From the NCBI GenBank assembly GCA_013002535.1, contig JABDJK010000053.1:1-64000 (forward strand): a stretch of DNA of 64,000 nucleotides, read 5' to 3'. Under the pieces are notes generated by a model that was not told the origin of the DNA, did no database searches, and saw only the letters and a list, made by a program, of their open reading frames with translations. This document shows, in pieces, positions 25,671 through 34,221 of this stretch. Numbering within the stretch: position 1 is the first letter of the stretch; the number at the start of each line of letters is the position of its first letter. Position numbers and translations under genes: made by a program. The DNA is from Hyphococcus sp. (GTDB taxonomy: Bacteria; Pseudomonadota; Alphaproteobacteria; Caulobacterales; Parvularculaceae).

Positions 25671-26590
25671 TCTATCCCAAATTTCTCCAGCGCCGCCTTT
25701 GCGACGGGCTCGCCCCATTCCTGGACGAAGTGGCCGGCGTCTTCGAGCTCCATGGGTTCCGGGCAGCCTTTGATCAGCATCCGCATCATTTTCATGACTT
25801 TTGGCCCCAAAACCGGGTCCTGCATGCCGACGGCCATGAAGCTTTCGCCGTTCCAGTCGTTCATCCAGAACTGCCGCGCAGCAAGCGATGTCTCGACCCC
25901 CTCGGCGGAGGCGGGCGTCAGGTCCTTGCCGTCTTCTTTCATCATGACGAGTTCGGGAAAGCGCCGGACGCCGCCTTTGTAGGCCTGATCGGGGAAGGGC
26001 GCGGCGTAGGCGGCGGCTTCCGCGTCCGACAATTTCGGCGTTGCGCGCTGCATTAATGCGGCGACGTCGAGGTCCGGGTTGGCGCGGTTGAAGGCGCGCC
26101 ATTCAGCAAAGCCTTTGCCCGCGTCCTCGCCGCCGGGAAGCCCGGTATTCATGATGATGAGGCGCGTGTAGCGATCCGGCGCCGCCATGGGCAGCGTCAG
26201 CCCCAGAACGCCGCCCCAATCTTGGACCACAAGGCAAACGTCTTTTATGTCGAGTTTCTCAACAAAGGCGAGCAGGGCGTTCCGATGAAAATGATAGGTG
26301 TAGACATCATCGTCGACCGGCTTGTCGGAGCGACCGAAGCCGAACATGTCCACCGCAACGAAGCGATGCCCGGCGCCCCTGAAAACCGGCGCCATCTTGC
26401 GGAAGAGATACGCCCAAGACGGTTCGCCGTGAATGCAAAGAAACGTCACGCCATCTTTTGGCCCTTCATCGACATAGTGCATGCGAAGCCCCTCATAGCC
26501 CGGAAGGTCGTCGACATAGTTCGGCGCATAATCCCAGCCAGGAAGATTTTCAAATCGGTCGTCCGGTGTTCGTTTCGCTTCGATCGCCAT
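25667..26590 (-). CDS. Haloalkane dehalogenase (subfamily I, DhlA-like)
   Basis: A 307-residue alpha/beta hydrolase with every residue of a subfamily I haloalkane dehalogenase. Nucleophile Asp124 is in VVQDWGG, followed by halide-binding Trp125; oxyanion Glu56 is in HGEPSW. A second halide Trp is at 164 (FAEWRAF), the acid Asp258 is in GMQDP, and the base is His287 in DAGHFVQEW. The numbering of the first three is the same as I recall for Xanthobacter DhlA. Reaction: haloalkane plus water to alcohol plus halide. No signal peptide. ATG at 26590 gives the family N-terminus. The gene lies between a MAPEG gene 14 bases upstream and the amine oxidase, probably one operon. Confidence 0.82.
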   Translation of the reverse strand: MAIEAKRTPDDRFENLPGWDYAPNYVDDLPGYEGLRMHYVDEGPKDGVTFLCIHGEPSWAYLFRKMAPVFRGAGHRFVAVDMFGFGRSDKPVDDDVYTYHFHRNALLAFVEKLDIKDVCLVVQDWGGVLGLTLPMAAPDRYTRLIIMNTGLPGGEDAGKGFAEWRAFNRANPDLDVAALMQRATPKLSDAEAAAYAAPFPDQAYKGGVRRFPELVMMKEDGKDLTPASAEGVETSLAARQFWMNDWNGESFMAVGMQDPVLGPKVMKMMRMLIKGCPEPMELEDAGHFVQEWGEPVAKAALEKFGIE

Positions 26591-26604
26591 CACTATAATA
26601 CCTT

Positions 26605-27000
26605 TTACCCGTGTAACCGCACAACCATCATCACGATGCCGGCGAAACCCGCCGCCCATACAAGCGTGCGTAGCGCGGGCAAGCCTATCATATAGGCGGG
26701 CAGATACGCCGCGCGGGCGACTACAAATACAAGCGCGCCAGTGAGCGCAATGCCGTCGGCCTTATCGGTGAGCATTAACAAAAACGCGAGTGGCATGAAA
26801 AAGAACATCGCCTCTTCCATATTGGTTTGCGCCCGGCCGCAACGCGCTGCGCCAATGGAAGCGTCGGCGGCGCCGTCGCGCGGCCCGAGCGCAAAGGCGA
26901 GGAAGTTTGCGTCGCCCTTCGATGCGCTAAGGCGCGTCACCGCGTGCGCGGCGATATAGATGAAATAGAGAAGCAACGTCCAAAGAATGTAGCTGATCAT
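26605..27000 (-). CDS. MAPEG family membrane protein
   Basis: A 131-residue protein with four hydrophobic segments (about 2-20, 50-70, 80-100 and 108-128) in the MAPEG pattern. The segment between helices 1 and 2 contains ALGPRDG and RAQTNMEEAMFFFMPLAF, where RAxxNxxE is the family motif for glutathione or lipid substrate binding. MAPEG proteins are membrane glutathione transferases or peroxidases, but many bacterial members are uncharacterised. ATG at 27000 follows GGAGAA closely. It is the first gene of the presumed operon with the dehalogenase and the amine oxidase, and is divergent from lpdA. Confidence 0.75.
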   Translation of the reverse strand: MISYILWTLLLYFIYIAAHAVTRLSASKGDANFLAFALGPRDGAADASIGAARCGRAQTNMEEAMFFFMPLAFLLMLTDKADGIALTGALVFVVARAAYLPAYMIGLPALRTLVWAAGFAGIVMMVVRLHG

Positions 27001-27100
27001 TTTATTTCTCCATGGTGGAGGGGGCGGGTTTATTTGCCCCCGTTCCCGGCTATAGTCGCTCGAATTGCGGTTCGTTCCAAGCCGCAACAACAGTTCCTGC

Positions 27101-27206
27101 CCTCATCCAGAGGTGCGAGCGGAGCGAGCCTCGAAGGATGGCGGCGGGTGCGGGGGTGCGTCCATCCTTCGAGGCCCGCTTACAGCGGGCGCATCAGGAT
27201 GAGGTT
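27101..27206. repeat. Long imperfect palindrome upstream of lpdA
   Basis: CCTCATCC (27101-27108) pairs with GGATGAGG (27197-27204). Further in, GCCTCGAAGGATGG (27128-27141) pairs with CCATCCTTCGAGGC (27162-27175), a perfect 14-bp inverted repeat. This resembles the ATCCTTCGAGG...CAGGATGAGG repeats seen in many alphaproteobacterial genomes. It would form a large hairpin in the lpdA leader or upstream of its promoter. Confidence 0.7.
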
Positions 27207-27227
27207 ATATGAGAGAGAAAGATACGC

Positions 27228-28643
27228 ATGACTAACCACACTGTAGACCTTGTCGTTATCGGATCGGGGCCCGGGGGCTATGTCGCGGCGATCCGCGCCG
27301 CGCAGCTAGGGATGAAGACGGCGATTGTCGAGCGCGAAGCGCTCGGCGGCGTCTGCCTCAACTGGGGCTGCATCCCGACAAAGGCGCTCCTCAGAACGTC
27401 AGAAGTCTACACCAACATGAAACATGCGGAGGCGTTCGGCCTCAAAGCTGAAAAGATTGGGTTTGACCTCGACGCCGTTGTCAAACGCTCGCGCCAGGTT
27501 GCGGGCAAGCTCTCGGGCGGCATCGGTTTTCTCATGAAGAAGAACAAGATCACCGTCATCGAGGGCGACGCGACGCTGGAAAAAGGCTCGCCAGCCCCGA
27601 CGGTGAACGTCAAAACCAAAGCCGGGTCCGACACGGTGAAAGCGAAACACGTGATCCTCGCCACCGGCGCCCGGGCGCGCACCATCCCGCAAGCAGGGCT
27701 GGAGCCTGACGGCAAGTTCGTCTGGACCGCGAAGGAAGCGATGGTCCCCGATGCGATGCCGAAAAAACTGCTGGTCATTGGCTCCGGCGCCATCGGGATT
27801 GAGTTTGCGAGTTTTTATAATGCGCTGGGCGCTGACGTCACCGTCGTAGAAATGATCGACCGCATCCTGCCGGTCGAAGATGACGAGGTCTCGAAGTTCG
27901 CCGAGAAAGCGTTCAAGAAACAGGGCATGAATATTATGACCGGCGCGCAGGTTGAAAAACTCGACACGTCCGGCGCGATTGCCAACGCCACCATCAAAAA
28001 TTCGAAGGGCAAATCGGAAACGGCGGAGTTCGACCGCGTCATCCTCGCCGTTGGCATTGTCGGCAATACCGAGGGGCTTGGCCTTGACAAGGTCGGCGCG
28101 AAGGTCGACCGCGGCCACATCGTTGTCGATGAATGGCTCTCAACCGGCGTTCCGGGCCTCTATGCGATTGGCGATGTTGTCGGCGCGCCGTGGCTCGCCC
28201 ACAAGGCGTCCCACGAAGGCGTCATTTGTGTAGAGAAGATCGCCGGTGAAAAGGGCGTTCACCCGCTAGCCGTCTCCAACATTCCGGGCTGCACCTATTG
28301 CCAGCCGCAAATCGCTTCCGTCGGGCTGACTGAAGCCAAAGCCAAGGAAGCCGGCCACATGGTCAAGGTCGGGCGCTTTCCGTTCAACGGCAATGGCAAG
28401 GCGATTGCGCTCGGCGAACCCGAAGGCTTTATCAAAACCGTTTTTGACGAAAAAACCGGCGAGCTACTCGGCGCCCATATGATCGGCGCAGAAGTCACGG
28501 AACTGATTCAAGGCTACGTCATCGCGAAGTCCGCCGAACTCGTTGAACAGGACCTGATGCACACGATCTTCCCGCACCCAACGCTGTCAGAAATGATGCA
28601 TGAGAGTGTGCTCGATGCGTATGGCAAGGTTGTGCATACTTAG
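27228..28643 (+). CDS. lpdA: Dihydrolipoyl dehydrogenase (E3)
   Basis: A 471-residue flavoprotein disulfide reductase that reoxidises lipoyl groups of 2-oxoacid dehydrogenase and glycine cleavage complexes with NAD. Marks: FAD motif GSGPGGYVAA near 11-20, redox disulfide GGVCLNWGCIPTK near 41-53, NAD motif GSGAIGIEFASF near 185-196, AIGDVVGAPWLAHKA near 315, and the C-terminal HPHPTLSEMMHE with the catalytic His-Glu pair. It is not next to any E1 or E2 gene, so it probably serves several complexes, or is the last gene of a cluster broken by rearrangement. GAGAGAGAAAG precedes the ATG. Confidence 0.92.
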   Translation: MTNHTVDLVVIGSGPGGYVAAIRAAQLGMKTAIVEREALGGVCLNWGCIPTKALLRTSEVYTNMKHAEAFGLKAEKIGFDLDAVVKRSRQVAGKLSGGIGFLMKKNKITVIEGDATLEKGSPAPTVNVKTKAGSDTVKAKHVILATGARARTIPQAGLEPDGKFVWTAKEAMVPDAMPKKLLVIGSGAIGIEFASFYNALGADVTVVEMIDRILPVEDDEVSKFAEKAFKKQGMNIMTGAQVEKLDTSGAIANATIKNSKGKSETAEFDRVILAVGIVGNTEGLGLDKVGAKVDRGHIVVDEWLSTGVPGLYAIGDVVGAPWLAHKASHEGVICVEKIAGEKGVHPLAVSNIPGCTYCQPQIASVGLTEAKAKEAGHMVKVGRFPFNGNGKAIALGEPEGFIKTVFDEKTGELLGAHMIGAEVTELIQGYVIAKSAELVEQDLMHTIFPHPTLSEMMHESVLDAYGKVVHT

Positions 28644-29586
28644 GATTCATCACTTTTAGGTAGTCTGTAAGCGGCAGTGTATCGTGTGCGACCCGGAACA
28701 AGAAGTCTCCACAAATTATGATTGATGGTGGGTACGTTTGAGTGGTTCTAAGGGCAATCCAGTGATGAACGAGATTGCCGGGCCGGATATGTTTGAGCCG
28801 CCTTGCGATTCTTATATTTTCTGCATATGTTTTAACTAAAGTGCCGCTCATTCCCGCGCAGGCGCGCATCCATCACAATATGAAAATGACGGGCGAATCC
28901 CCGGCGTTATTTTTTCAACTGGTTCCCGTTGATGGTCCAATGGCGAGCGTCATCCCGTGTGCTGCGCGGCGGCGGATTTCCGGTTGAATTAAGCAAACGC
29001 AGCGTCGCGAAAGAATCTTTTTCAGAAATATTTCGTGAGATATCGCGCGCCATGCAACATTACTCAACCTCGGCACGAAATTGGATTACGGGTTTCTAGT
29101 CCTCGAAGAACCTCACCATCGCGAATCTCGTTTGTTTCCGCGATTTCGGGTCCCATCCCGAATTCGCGCGGAACAAACTGGTGGATAGTTATCCTCATAG
29201 GTTCACGGCGTTGCACTGACGGTCATGAGAAATTTAGATTGCCATCAGTTCGCTTACCTCTCCCCGACGGGAAGAGGGAACAAGTTGCGCTTTCTTCGTG
29301 CGCACACTGGAAGACGAAAACCATCGCCAGACCACAAAATGGATTGGTTTACGCCGCGAAACCTCTGTCCGCTGAATACCGTGAAAACCATCAGCAACTT
29401 CGCGCATTTGAACGCGAAGACCAGACCAGATTCGGCTGTGGGCCAGCAAATTCGCCGGACAGGAAAAGTCGAAAAAATTTTTATCGGTTGCGCGCTGGCG
29501 CCGTAGTTTCGGCGTAGCGCAGCCCTTCCGCCTTGTTGATCGGCGCTCCGCGTGATATAATCACATTTCACTCGGGGAGGGGGCCG
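28644..29586. other. Gene-poor stretch between lpdA and the TorF-type porin
   Basis: No convincing gene in about 940 bases. Short open frames at 28519-28869 (minus) and 29225-29506 (plus) show no family pattern, and the second contains a CTCTCCCCGACGGGAAGAGGG palindromic piece typical of spacer DNA. A fragment CATTCCCGCGCAGGCG near 28850 resembles a common dispersed repeat. A large hairpin lies at 29130-29178. This may be the remains of an old insertion or decayed genes. Confidence 0.5.
29130..29178. repeat. Long hairpin in the lpdA-porin spacer
   Basis: GTTTGTTTCCGCG at 29130-29142 and CGCGGAACAAAC at 29167-29178 form the outer stem. ATTTCGGG at 29143-29150 and CCCGAATT at 29157-29164 form the inner stem, with TCCCAT as loop. 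About 20 of 22 positions can pair. No T-run follows, so it is not an obvious terminator. Confidence 0.6.
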
Positions 29587-30471
29587 ATGGCGTTGCGATC
29601 GGCGGGCGTTGTGGGGCGTTTGCACAGGTTGATTTGGGTTTGGCTCGCCATGGCGGTTGCCGCATTGGCGCCGAAAGAGGCGCGCGCGCAAGGCTGGCCG
29701 CTGTCCGGCGACGGCACTCCGTTCACGTTGACCGGGACGCTCGGCGTCGATTCCGTCAGCGCGTTTCGTGGAGTCAAGAGCACAAAGCTCAATCCTTCCG
29801 TTTTCGGAGCAGTAGAGCTCGAGCGCGGCGATGTCTTTGCCGGCGTATTCACCAACCCGACGTCTATCGCGGGCGAGGTGCGTCCTCTCGCGGTGACCTA
29901 TGTCGGCTATAGTCCAAGGGTTGGCAAATTCGATCTTGGCGCTGGCGCGCGGTATTACGCGTTCATTGCGTCGAGCGATTTCAGTTTCGATCTCGATGAT
30001 GACGGCGTTATCGACCACACCGGCAAGAAGGGATTCTCCGAAGTGTTCGCCAGCGTGTCGCGCAATGTTGGCGCGTTGAATTTTCGCGCGCGGGCGTTCT
30101 ATGCGCCGAATGTTTTCGCGGAGACCGGCGGTGCGCTCTATCTGAATGGCCGCGTCAAGGCGCCGCTCGGGGCGGGCTTTGATATTCAGGGAGACTTCGG
30201 CGTCAGCGAGTTTGAACGCGAGCAATTCAACGATGAATATATCGACTATGGCGTCAGTGTATATAAATCCGTGCGCGGGTTCGATTTGTATTTACGCTAC
30301 TCCAATACGACCGGGCTTGCCGGCACGGATGATCGGCTGGTGGCGTTCGGTATTGAGCGCTCTTGGTCATTCAGTCCGGAGGCGGACCGTCGCGAACGCA
30401 TGCGCCGCAAAATCCTCAATCGCGATTGGAGCGGCGACAAGGCGCTGTTCGGGTTTCCGGCGACGTACTGA
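29587..30471 (+). CDS. TorF family putative outer-membrane porin
   Basis: A 294-residue precursor with a signal peptide (about 1-34, ending EARA). Its sequence alternates as in a beta barrel, with aromatic strand ends. The start of the mature part, TGTLGVDSVSAFRGVKSTKLNPSVFGAVEL, fits the N-terminus of the TorF/TIGR02001 family (a fold in which xFRG is strongly conserved), and ends of strands such as TYVGYSPRVGKFDLGAG follow. The function within the family is unknown. ATG at 29587 is preferred to an earlier frame start at 29533 because GGGAGG stands just before it and the signal peptide then begins with a normal basic stretch. It is a single gene. Confidence 0.72.
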   Translation: MALRSAGVVGRLHRLIWVWLAMAVAALAPKEARAQGWPLSGDGTPFTLTGTLGVDSVSAFRGVKSTKLNPSVFGAVELERGDVFAGVFTNPTSIAGEVRPLAVTYVGYSPRVGKFDLGAGARYYAFIASSDFSFDLDDDGVIDHTGKKGFSEVFASVSRNVGALNFRARAFYAPNVFAETGGALYLNGRVKAPLGAGFDIQGDFGVSEFEREQFNDEYIDYGVSVYKSVRGFDLYLRYSNTTGLAGTDDRLVAFGIERSWSFSPEADRRERMRRKILNRDWSGDKALFGFPATY

Positions 30472-30673
30472 CGGATAACGGGGTCGTGCGCGGCGCCGGA
30501 CCTGGTTAGAAGGGCGGGTGGCTGCGCCGGCGCGCGCGCCCTGTGTCGCTGCGCCGGAAACCTAGCCGGCAACAATTTTTAAGGATGCGAGGAATCGCAC
30601 ATTCTTGCGGTGATTATAGGCATATTAATCCAGCAGAGCGCCAGACGCGGCGCATTCTACGGAAGAGAGAACT

Positions 30674-31147
30674 ATGATTTCCGACCGAACGTCAGGTTTT
30701 TTTGCGTTGGTAAAACGGTTTTGCATGCTTATCGCGGCTGCATTATAAGCGCTTGCAAGCGCGCTTGCGATATCTATCAATATCGATCCGCAAGCGTACG
30801 CTCACCGCTATCAAATCTTCGGGCAAACCGGCGCGCTCTTCGGCCCACAAACTGATGATCTCGCGCCAGGCACATATGCGTTTCGTTTTGGCCACAGCAA
30901 CAATGTCGTTTTCACCGTTGATGCCGCGGGCAACGTTACCGCAACAAACCCCGGTGCGTTCGTCACGGGGCTTCAAAGCATTATGTTCAACAATATGTCG
31001 TTTACGATTGACCCGGGTGACTTCGAACTAAATTCGAATGATCGTTGGGTCATTCGCTTTGTTCAGACATTTGGGTCTGGAGCAGGGAAAATCGGTCTGC
31101 GTGCAAGTTGGTGTGTCCAAGAAACGAAAGGGAACTGCTATCGATAG
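30674..31147 (+). pseudogene. Small secreted protein gene interrupted by one in-frame TAA
   Basis: One frame reads through 158 codons from an ATG at 30674, preceded by GGAAGAGAG, to TAG at 31145, with a single TAA at 30746-30748 (codon 25). Before it is MISDRTSGFFALVKRFCML plus IAAAL; after it come ALASALAISINIDPQAYA and then a Gly/Phe/Asn-rich domain (YQIFGQTGALFGP, TYAFRFGHSNNVVFTVD, FVTGLQSIMFNNMSF) ending in KGNCYR. The stop falls in the hydrophobic core of a signal peptide. No start codon follows it soon enough to make the mature domain. A Leu codon TTA to TAA change would explain it; a sequencing error is the alternative. The family is not recognised. Confidence 0.6.
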
Positions 31148-31200
31148 CGGTCATTCATTCATATCAACACCATAACATATTTAGTAGCGCCATCGGAGGT

Positions 31201-31707
31201 CTAATAACTGACCTTTAGGCCAATCACGATTTTTGGCGGCTGCGGATAGCCCGGCATGATGTTCTTCATTTTGCGGGCGTCGGTGCGGAAGTTTGGCGCG
31301 GGGCTTTGTAAGCCGGACGCTGTGCCCGGCCCGGCGTTCGATTTGATGGCGGAGAGCTGAAACTTCATACCGCCGTGCTTAACCGCCAGGCGTTCGGTGA
31401 AGTTGACGCTACTGTCGTCTATGCGCGCTTCAAGCGGGTAATAGGCGAGAGTGTGCTCAGCATCGGAAAGTCGGACAACGGTCGCGGCTGCTGCTGCGCC
31501 AGCAACTGCGCCAAGGACTTTCTTGGCGACGCCGATTTTTTTGTCGGCAGGTGCAAATCGCGAGAAGTCAAAGTCACCGATAGATTGAGGCGACAAGATT
31601 TCAATTGCCGCTGGCGTCGTCAGAATTTCCTGCGCCGTAAATTCTCCCGGTGCGCCGGCCATCATCTGTAAGGCGCCCAATATGGCGCCCGCTATGCTAA
31701 ATGACAT
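31201..31707 (-). CDS. Hypothetical protein, Ala/Gly-rich centre
   Basis: I do not recognise this 168-residue protein. Residues 1-20 are hydrophobic without a clear signal peptidase site. A second short hydrophobic run AVAGAAAAATVVRL lies near 68-81. The rest is mixed and ends with beta-like KIVIGLKVSY. The frame continues upstream to 31842, but that part is Arg-rich and AAGGGCGGA precedes the ATG at 31707. It may be a membrane-associated or exported protein. Both neighbouring small genes encode exported or anchored proteins. Confidence 0.5.
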   Translation of the reverse strand: MSFSIAGAILGALQMMAGAPGEFTAQEILTTPAAIEILSPQSIGDFDFSRFAPADKKIGVAKKVLGAVAGAAAAATVVRLSDAEHTLAYYPLEARIDDSSVNFTERLAVKHGGMKFQLSAIKSNAGPGTASGLQSPAPNFRTDARKMKNIMPGYPQPPKIVIGLKVSY

Positions 31708-31884
31708 TGGTCCGCCCTTTTCGCCCAATTGCAAAACCTGTCTACGCAACAGGGTTAAAACTGGCGGCGAAACGTGGTTAAATCCGGGCAAGGTTTTGCT
31801 GATTTTACGATGAAAAAAGGCGCGAGTTTCCGCGCGCCTCATTCTCGCCGCAATGGCAGTCGGCGTTTGAAGTGTTAGCCGCCG

Positions 31885-32352
31885 TTACAAAAATTGAATA
31901 CGTGCGCGGTTTGAACAATGCCGCCTAGCAAGGCGACGCATTCTTTTGTGTGAGATGTAGCGGCGGTCATAACCTTTGGCGACCGCCGAACAGACAAGCT
32001 GTTCACGACCGGATCTGGTGTAATATATCTCTTCAACGATCACGACATAGGCGTCGTATCGGGTTGGAAATTCTCGCCGGAACACAACGCGGCTGTGCGG
32101 TCTGTGTCGGCGATAACCGCGGTCGTAGCCACGATCATAGCCTTGTCTCCGGCGATAAGATCGATCGCCGCGATAAGCGCCGGCGCGATGATACTCGTCC
32201 TTGTCGTAATAGTCGTAGTAATTTGCGTCATGGGACCGATGATCGTGGTCCGAGCGACAATAGTCCGGTTGATAGGATGCGCTGGCTTGCGCACCTGCGA
32301 ACAAACTGATGCCGAGTACCGTCGCGATAGCAGTCTTGATGAGTGAGTTCAT
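31885..32352 (-). CDS. Exported Tyr/Arg/His/Asp-rich small protein
   Basis: A 155-residue precursor with a clear signal peptide (1-23, ending AQASA). The mature part begins with about 65 residues very rich in Tyr, Asp, His and Arg (HDHRSHDANYYDYYDK, then RGYDRGYDRGYRRHRPHSR), which suggests disorder or metal/polyanion binding. A folded tail (YDAYVVIVEEIYYTRSGREQ...KRMRRLARRHCSN) follows. Three Cys in the mature part could form disulfides. The second of two adjacent ATGs is chosen because GGAGG is five to six bases ahead of it. Family unknown to me; short exported proteins with an RGYDRGY-like spacer are common in Alphaproteobacteria. Confidence 0.65.
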   Translation of the reverse strand: MNSLIKTAIATVLGISLFAGAQASASYQPDYCRSDHDHRSHDANYYDYYDKDEYHRAGAYRGDRSYRRRQGYDRGYDRGYRRHRPHSRVVFRREFPTRYDAYVVIVEEIYYTRSGREQLVCSAVAKGYDRRYISHKRMRRLARRHCSNRARIQFL

Positions 32353-32469
32353 CATTTCCTCCGTGCTTGCCCCAGCCGAAGGTTGATGAATCACTAATTG
32401 CGCGGGAAATGCGGCCAAAGTAGCGCGCGGCGCGCCCAAATGCCGTCACATTTTAAAAATGGCGGCCCG

Positions 32470-32685
32470 TTAGCCTTCGATGGTCTCGTTGGATGGGCCG
32501 TCTTCTTCGCCGCCCATAAAACCGCCAATAAGATCGCCAGCTTCCGCGATTGCGCCATCGACTGAATTCATCAGCATTTCTGGCGCCCCATATTTTGCGC
32601 CGCCATACCAGCCGGCCATTAAAACGACCGCTGGAACCAGCATATTTTTCGGCAACGCGCCAAGAAGTCTCGTCAGCATACCCAT
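32470..32685 (-). CDS. Small single-span membrane protein
   Basis: A 71-residue protein with one hydrophobic segment (about 10-27, LPKNMLVPAVVLMAGWYGG) and an acidic tail (GGEEDGPSNETIEG). ACGGGG stands just upstream of the ATG. No family is recognised. Base use agrees with the neighbours, which is the main support for coding. Confidence 0.5.
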   Translation of the reverse strand: MGMLTRLLGALPKNMLVPAVVLMAGWYGGAKYGAPEMLMNSVDGAIAEAGDLIGGFMGGEEDGPSNETIEG

Positions 32686-32855
32686 GATAATACCCCGTTT
32701 AAATTCGATAACATGTACCCCAGCGTGTCTATATCACGGAAATATGGATTTGCGCCATATTTAGAATGACGATCGCCGTCCCCGCTTTAACCGCCGGAAA
32801 AAATCGGGTAAAAACAAAATGCTGTGGAACACACCAGAAAATTGGAGGCGGCTTT

Positions 32856-33313
32856 ATGGCATCCAGAAGAAATGCGTCACGCAAAATTGACGCGCCTGTT
32901 GAGCGTGTATTCAAGGCCGTTACAGACGTGAATGAATTTCACAAAGCCGCGCCGCATATCACCCATGTTGAAGTGCTGGAAGGAACGACGCCCGGGGTCG
33001 GTTACAAATTCCGCGAGACTCGTTCCATGAATGGGCGCGAGTCGACCACTGACCTTAAATCACGGAATACAAAGATAATGAATACGCGCGCTTTATAACA
33101 GATCAAGGCGGCGCCGTTTGGGATACGCTATACACCGTATCGTCTAGTGACGCAGGGACGGAACTCAGTCTGGAAATGGAATGCCGCCCGCACAAATTTA
33201 TGGCTAAAATGATGACGCCGTTAATTATGGGAATGGTCGGTAAAGCGATGGAAACCGATATGGATGCGATAAAAGATTATTGTGAAGGCCGAAAAATAAC
33301 TGACGCATCATGA
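32856..33313 (+). pseudogene. SRPBCC (START-like) family gene with a one-base frameshift
   Basis: GGAGG precedes ATG at 32856. The first frame gives SRKIDAPVERVFKAVTDVNEFHKAAPHITHVEVLEGT, the usual start of SRPBCC lipid/ligand-binding proteins, up to ESTTDLK, then stops at 33096. The other frame continues from EYKDNEYARFITDQGGAVWDT through LTLEMECRPHKF-like text to MGMVGKAMETDMDAIKDYCEG, the C-terminal helix of the same family. One extra A in the run at 33057-33059 would join the parts as DLKITEYKDN in a 152-residue protein. Hence a single-base deletion in an A-run. Either a recent pseudogene or a homopolymer sequencing error. Confidence 0.75.
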
Positions 33314-33423
33314 TCGCTGCATTCTGCATCCGATTTATACTATAATTATGGACCGCTATTTGCTTCCGTTTCGGGAAAAATGTCGTAACACTGTGTAGGG
33401 GCGCGAAACGGGAGTGTTGGTGA

Positions 33424-34029
33424 TTGTTTGAGTTAACACCAAATTCGCGATCAATTTTTGACCCGCTCTTGGTGCACGAGAAATTGCTTCTCCGGCCGCC
33501 GACGGTGCGCGAGTATCCTCAATGGCGCGATCTGCGGGAAGAAAGCCGAGAGCACCTTACCGAATGGGAACAGGATTGGGCGCCGATTGACGCCAGTCTG
33601 TCCAGTTATAAACGCCGGCTAAAGATATTCGAACGTGAAAAACGCCGAAAAACGGGTCTGGCCCTTCATGTCTTTGAAAGAGACACAGACCGTCTCGTAG
33701 GCGGCGCCACATTAACGAATATACGCTACGGCGCGGCGCAAGCCTGCGTCCTCGGCTACTGGATCGGAAAACCCTTCACTTGCAAAGGCTACGGCGCGGC
33801 GACTGCTGCAGCTGTCAGCAGCCATGCAATCAACGCGATTGGCCTTAATCGTGTTGAAGCGGCATGCCAGCCGGGCAATATCGCATCGAAAAAAGTTCTT
33901 GAGCGCTGTGGGTTCGTGAAAGAGGGCGTGGCCGAGGATTATCTAAGGATCAATGGCGAATGGCGGGCCCATGAACTACACGCGCTAACCGCGAGAAATT
34001 TCCATATTTCGGATCCTAAGGCCCATTAG
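33424..34029 (+). CDS. rimJ: GNAT acetyltransferase, RimJ/RimL type
   Basis: A 201-residue N-acetyltransferase that uses acetyl-CoA; RimJ acetylates the N-terminus of ribosomal protein S5. The GNAT fold is seen as GLALHVFERDTDRLVGGATL, the acetyl-CoA motif GYWIGKPFTCKGYGAATAAA near 118-137, and HRVEAACQPGN-like RVEAACQPGNIASKKVLERCGFVKEG. The start is TTG, in frame and preceded by GGGAG about nine bases upstream; it gives the N-terminus expected for alphaproteobacterial RimJ (FELTPNSRS then HEKLLLRPP). The specific protein target is inferred from the family and could differ. Confidence 0.78.
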   Translation: MFELTPNSRSIFDPLLVHEKLLLRPPTVREYPQWRDLREESREHLTEWEQDWAPIDASLSSYKRRLKIFEREKRRKTGLALHVFERDTDRLVGGATLTNIRYGAAQACVLGYWIGKPFTCKGYGAATAAAVSSHAINAIGLNRVEAACQPGNIASKKVLERCGFVKEGVAEDYLRINGEWRAHELHALTARNFHISDPKAH

Positions 34030-34221
34030 GTCAATTTTTTGCGCAATTTCCCAATTTGCGCCTTGCGATATTGTCACATACACGTGATGATGATGGCGGG
34101 AATGCGCTGCTATTTCTGAAATTTAGCGCGACTGGGGGCAGGCGTCCGTTACGGGCGAAAAGATCGGTGAACTGTAGCTGATCGTCGCAAATTTTCAGGA
34201 CAATTTCGGCGCAAGTCGTGC

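Noticed and set aside
25671-26102. N-terminal extension of the amine oxidase
   Set aside because: The frame is open but Arg/Pro-rich and antisense in character within the dehalogenase gene; the FAD motif expected at the N-terminus starts just after 25670.
28519-28869. A minus-strand gene overlapping the 3' end of lpdA
   Set aside because: A large part is antisense to lpdA and the remainder shows no family similarity.
29225-29506. A 93-codon gene in the lpdA-porin spacer
   Set aside because: Composition is not protein-like, no ribosome site, and it contains spacer-type palindromes.
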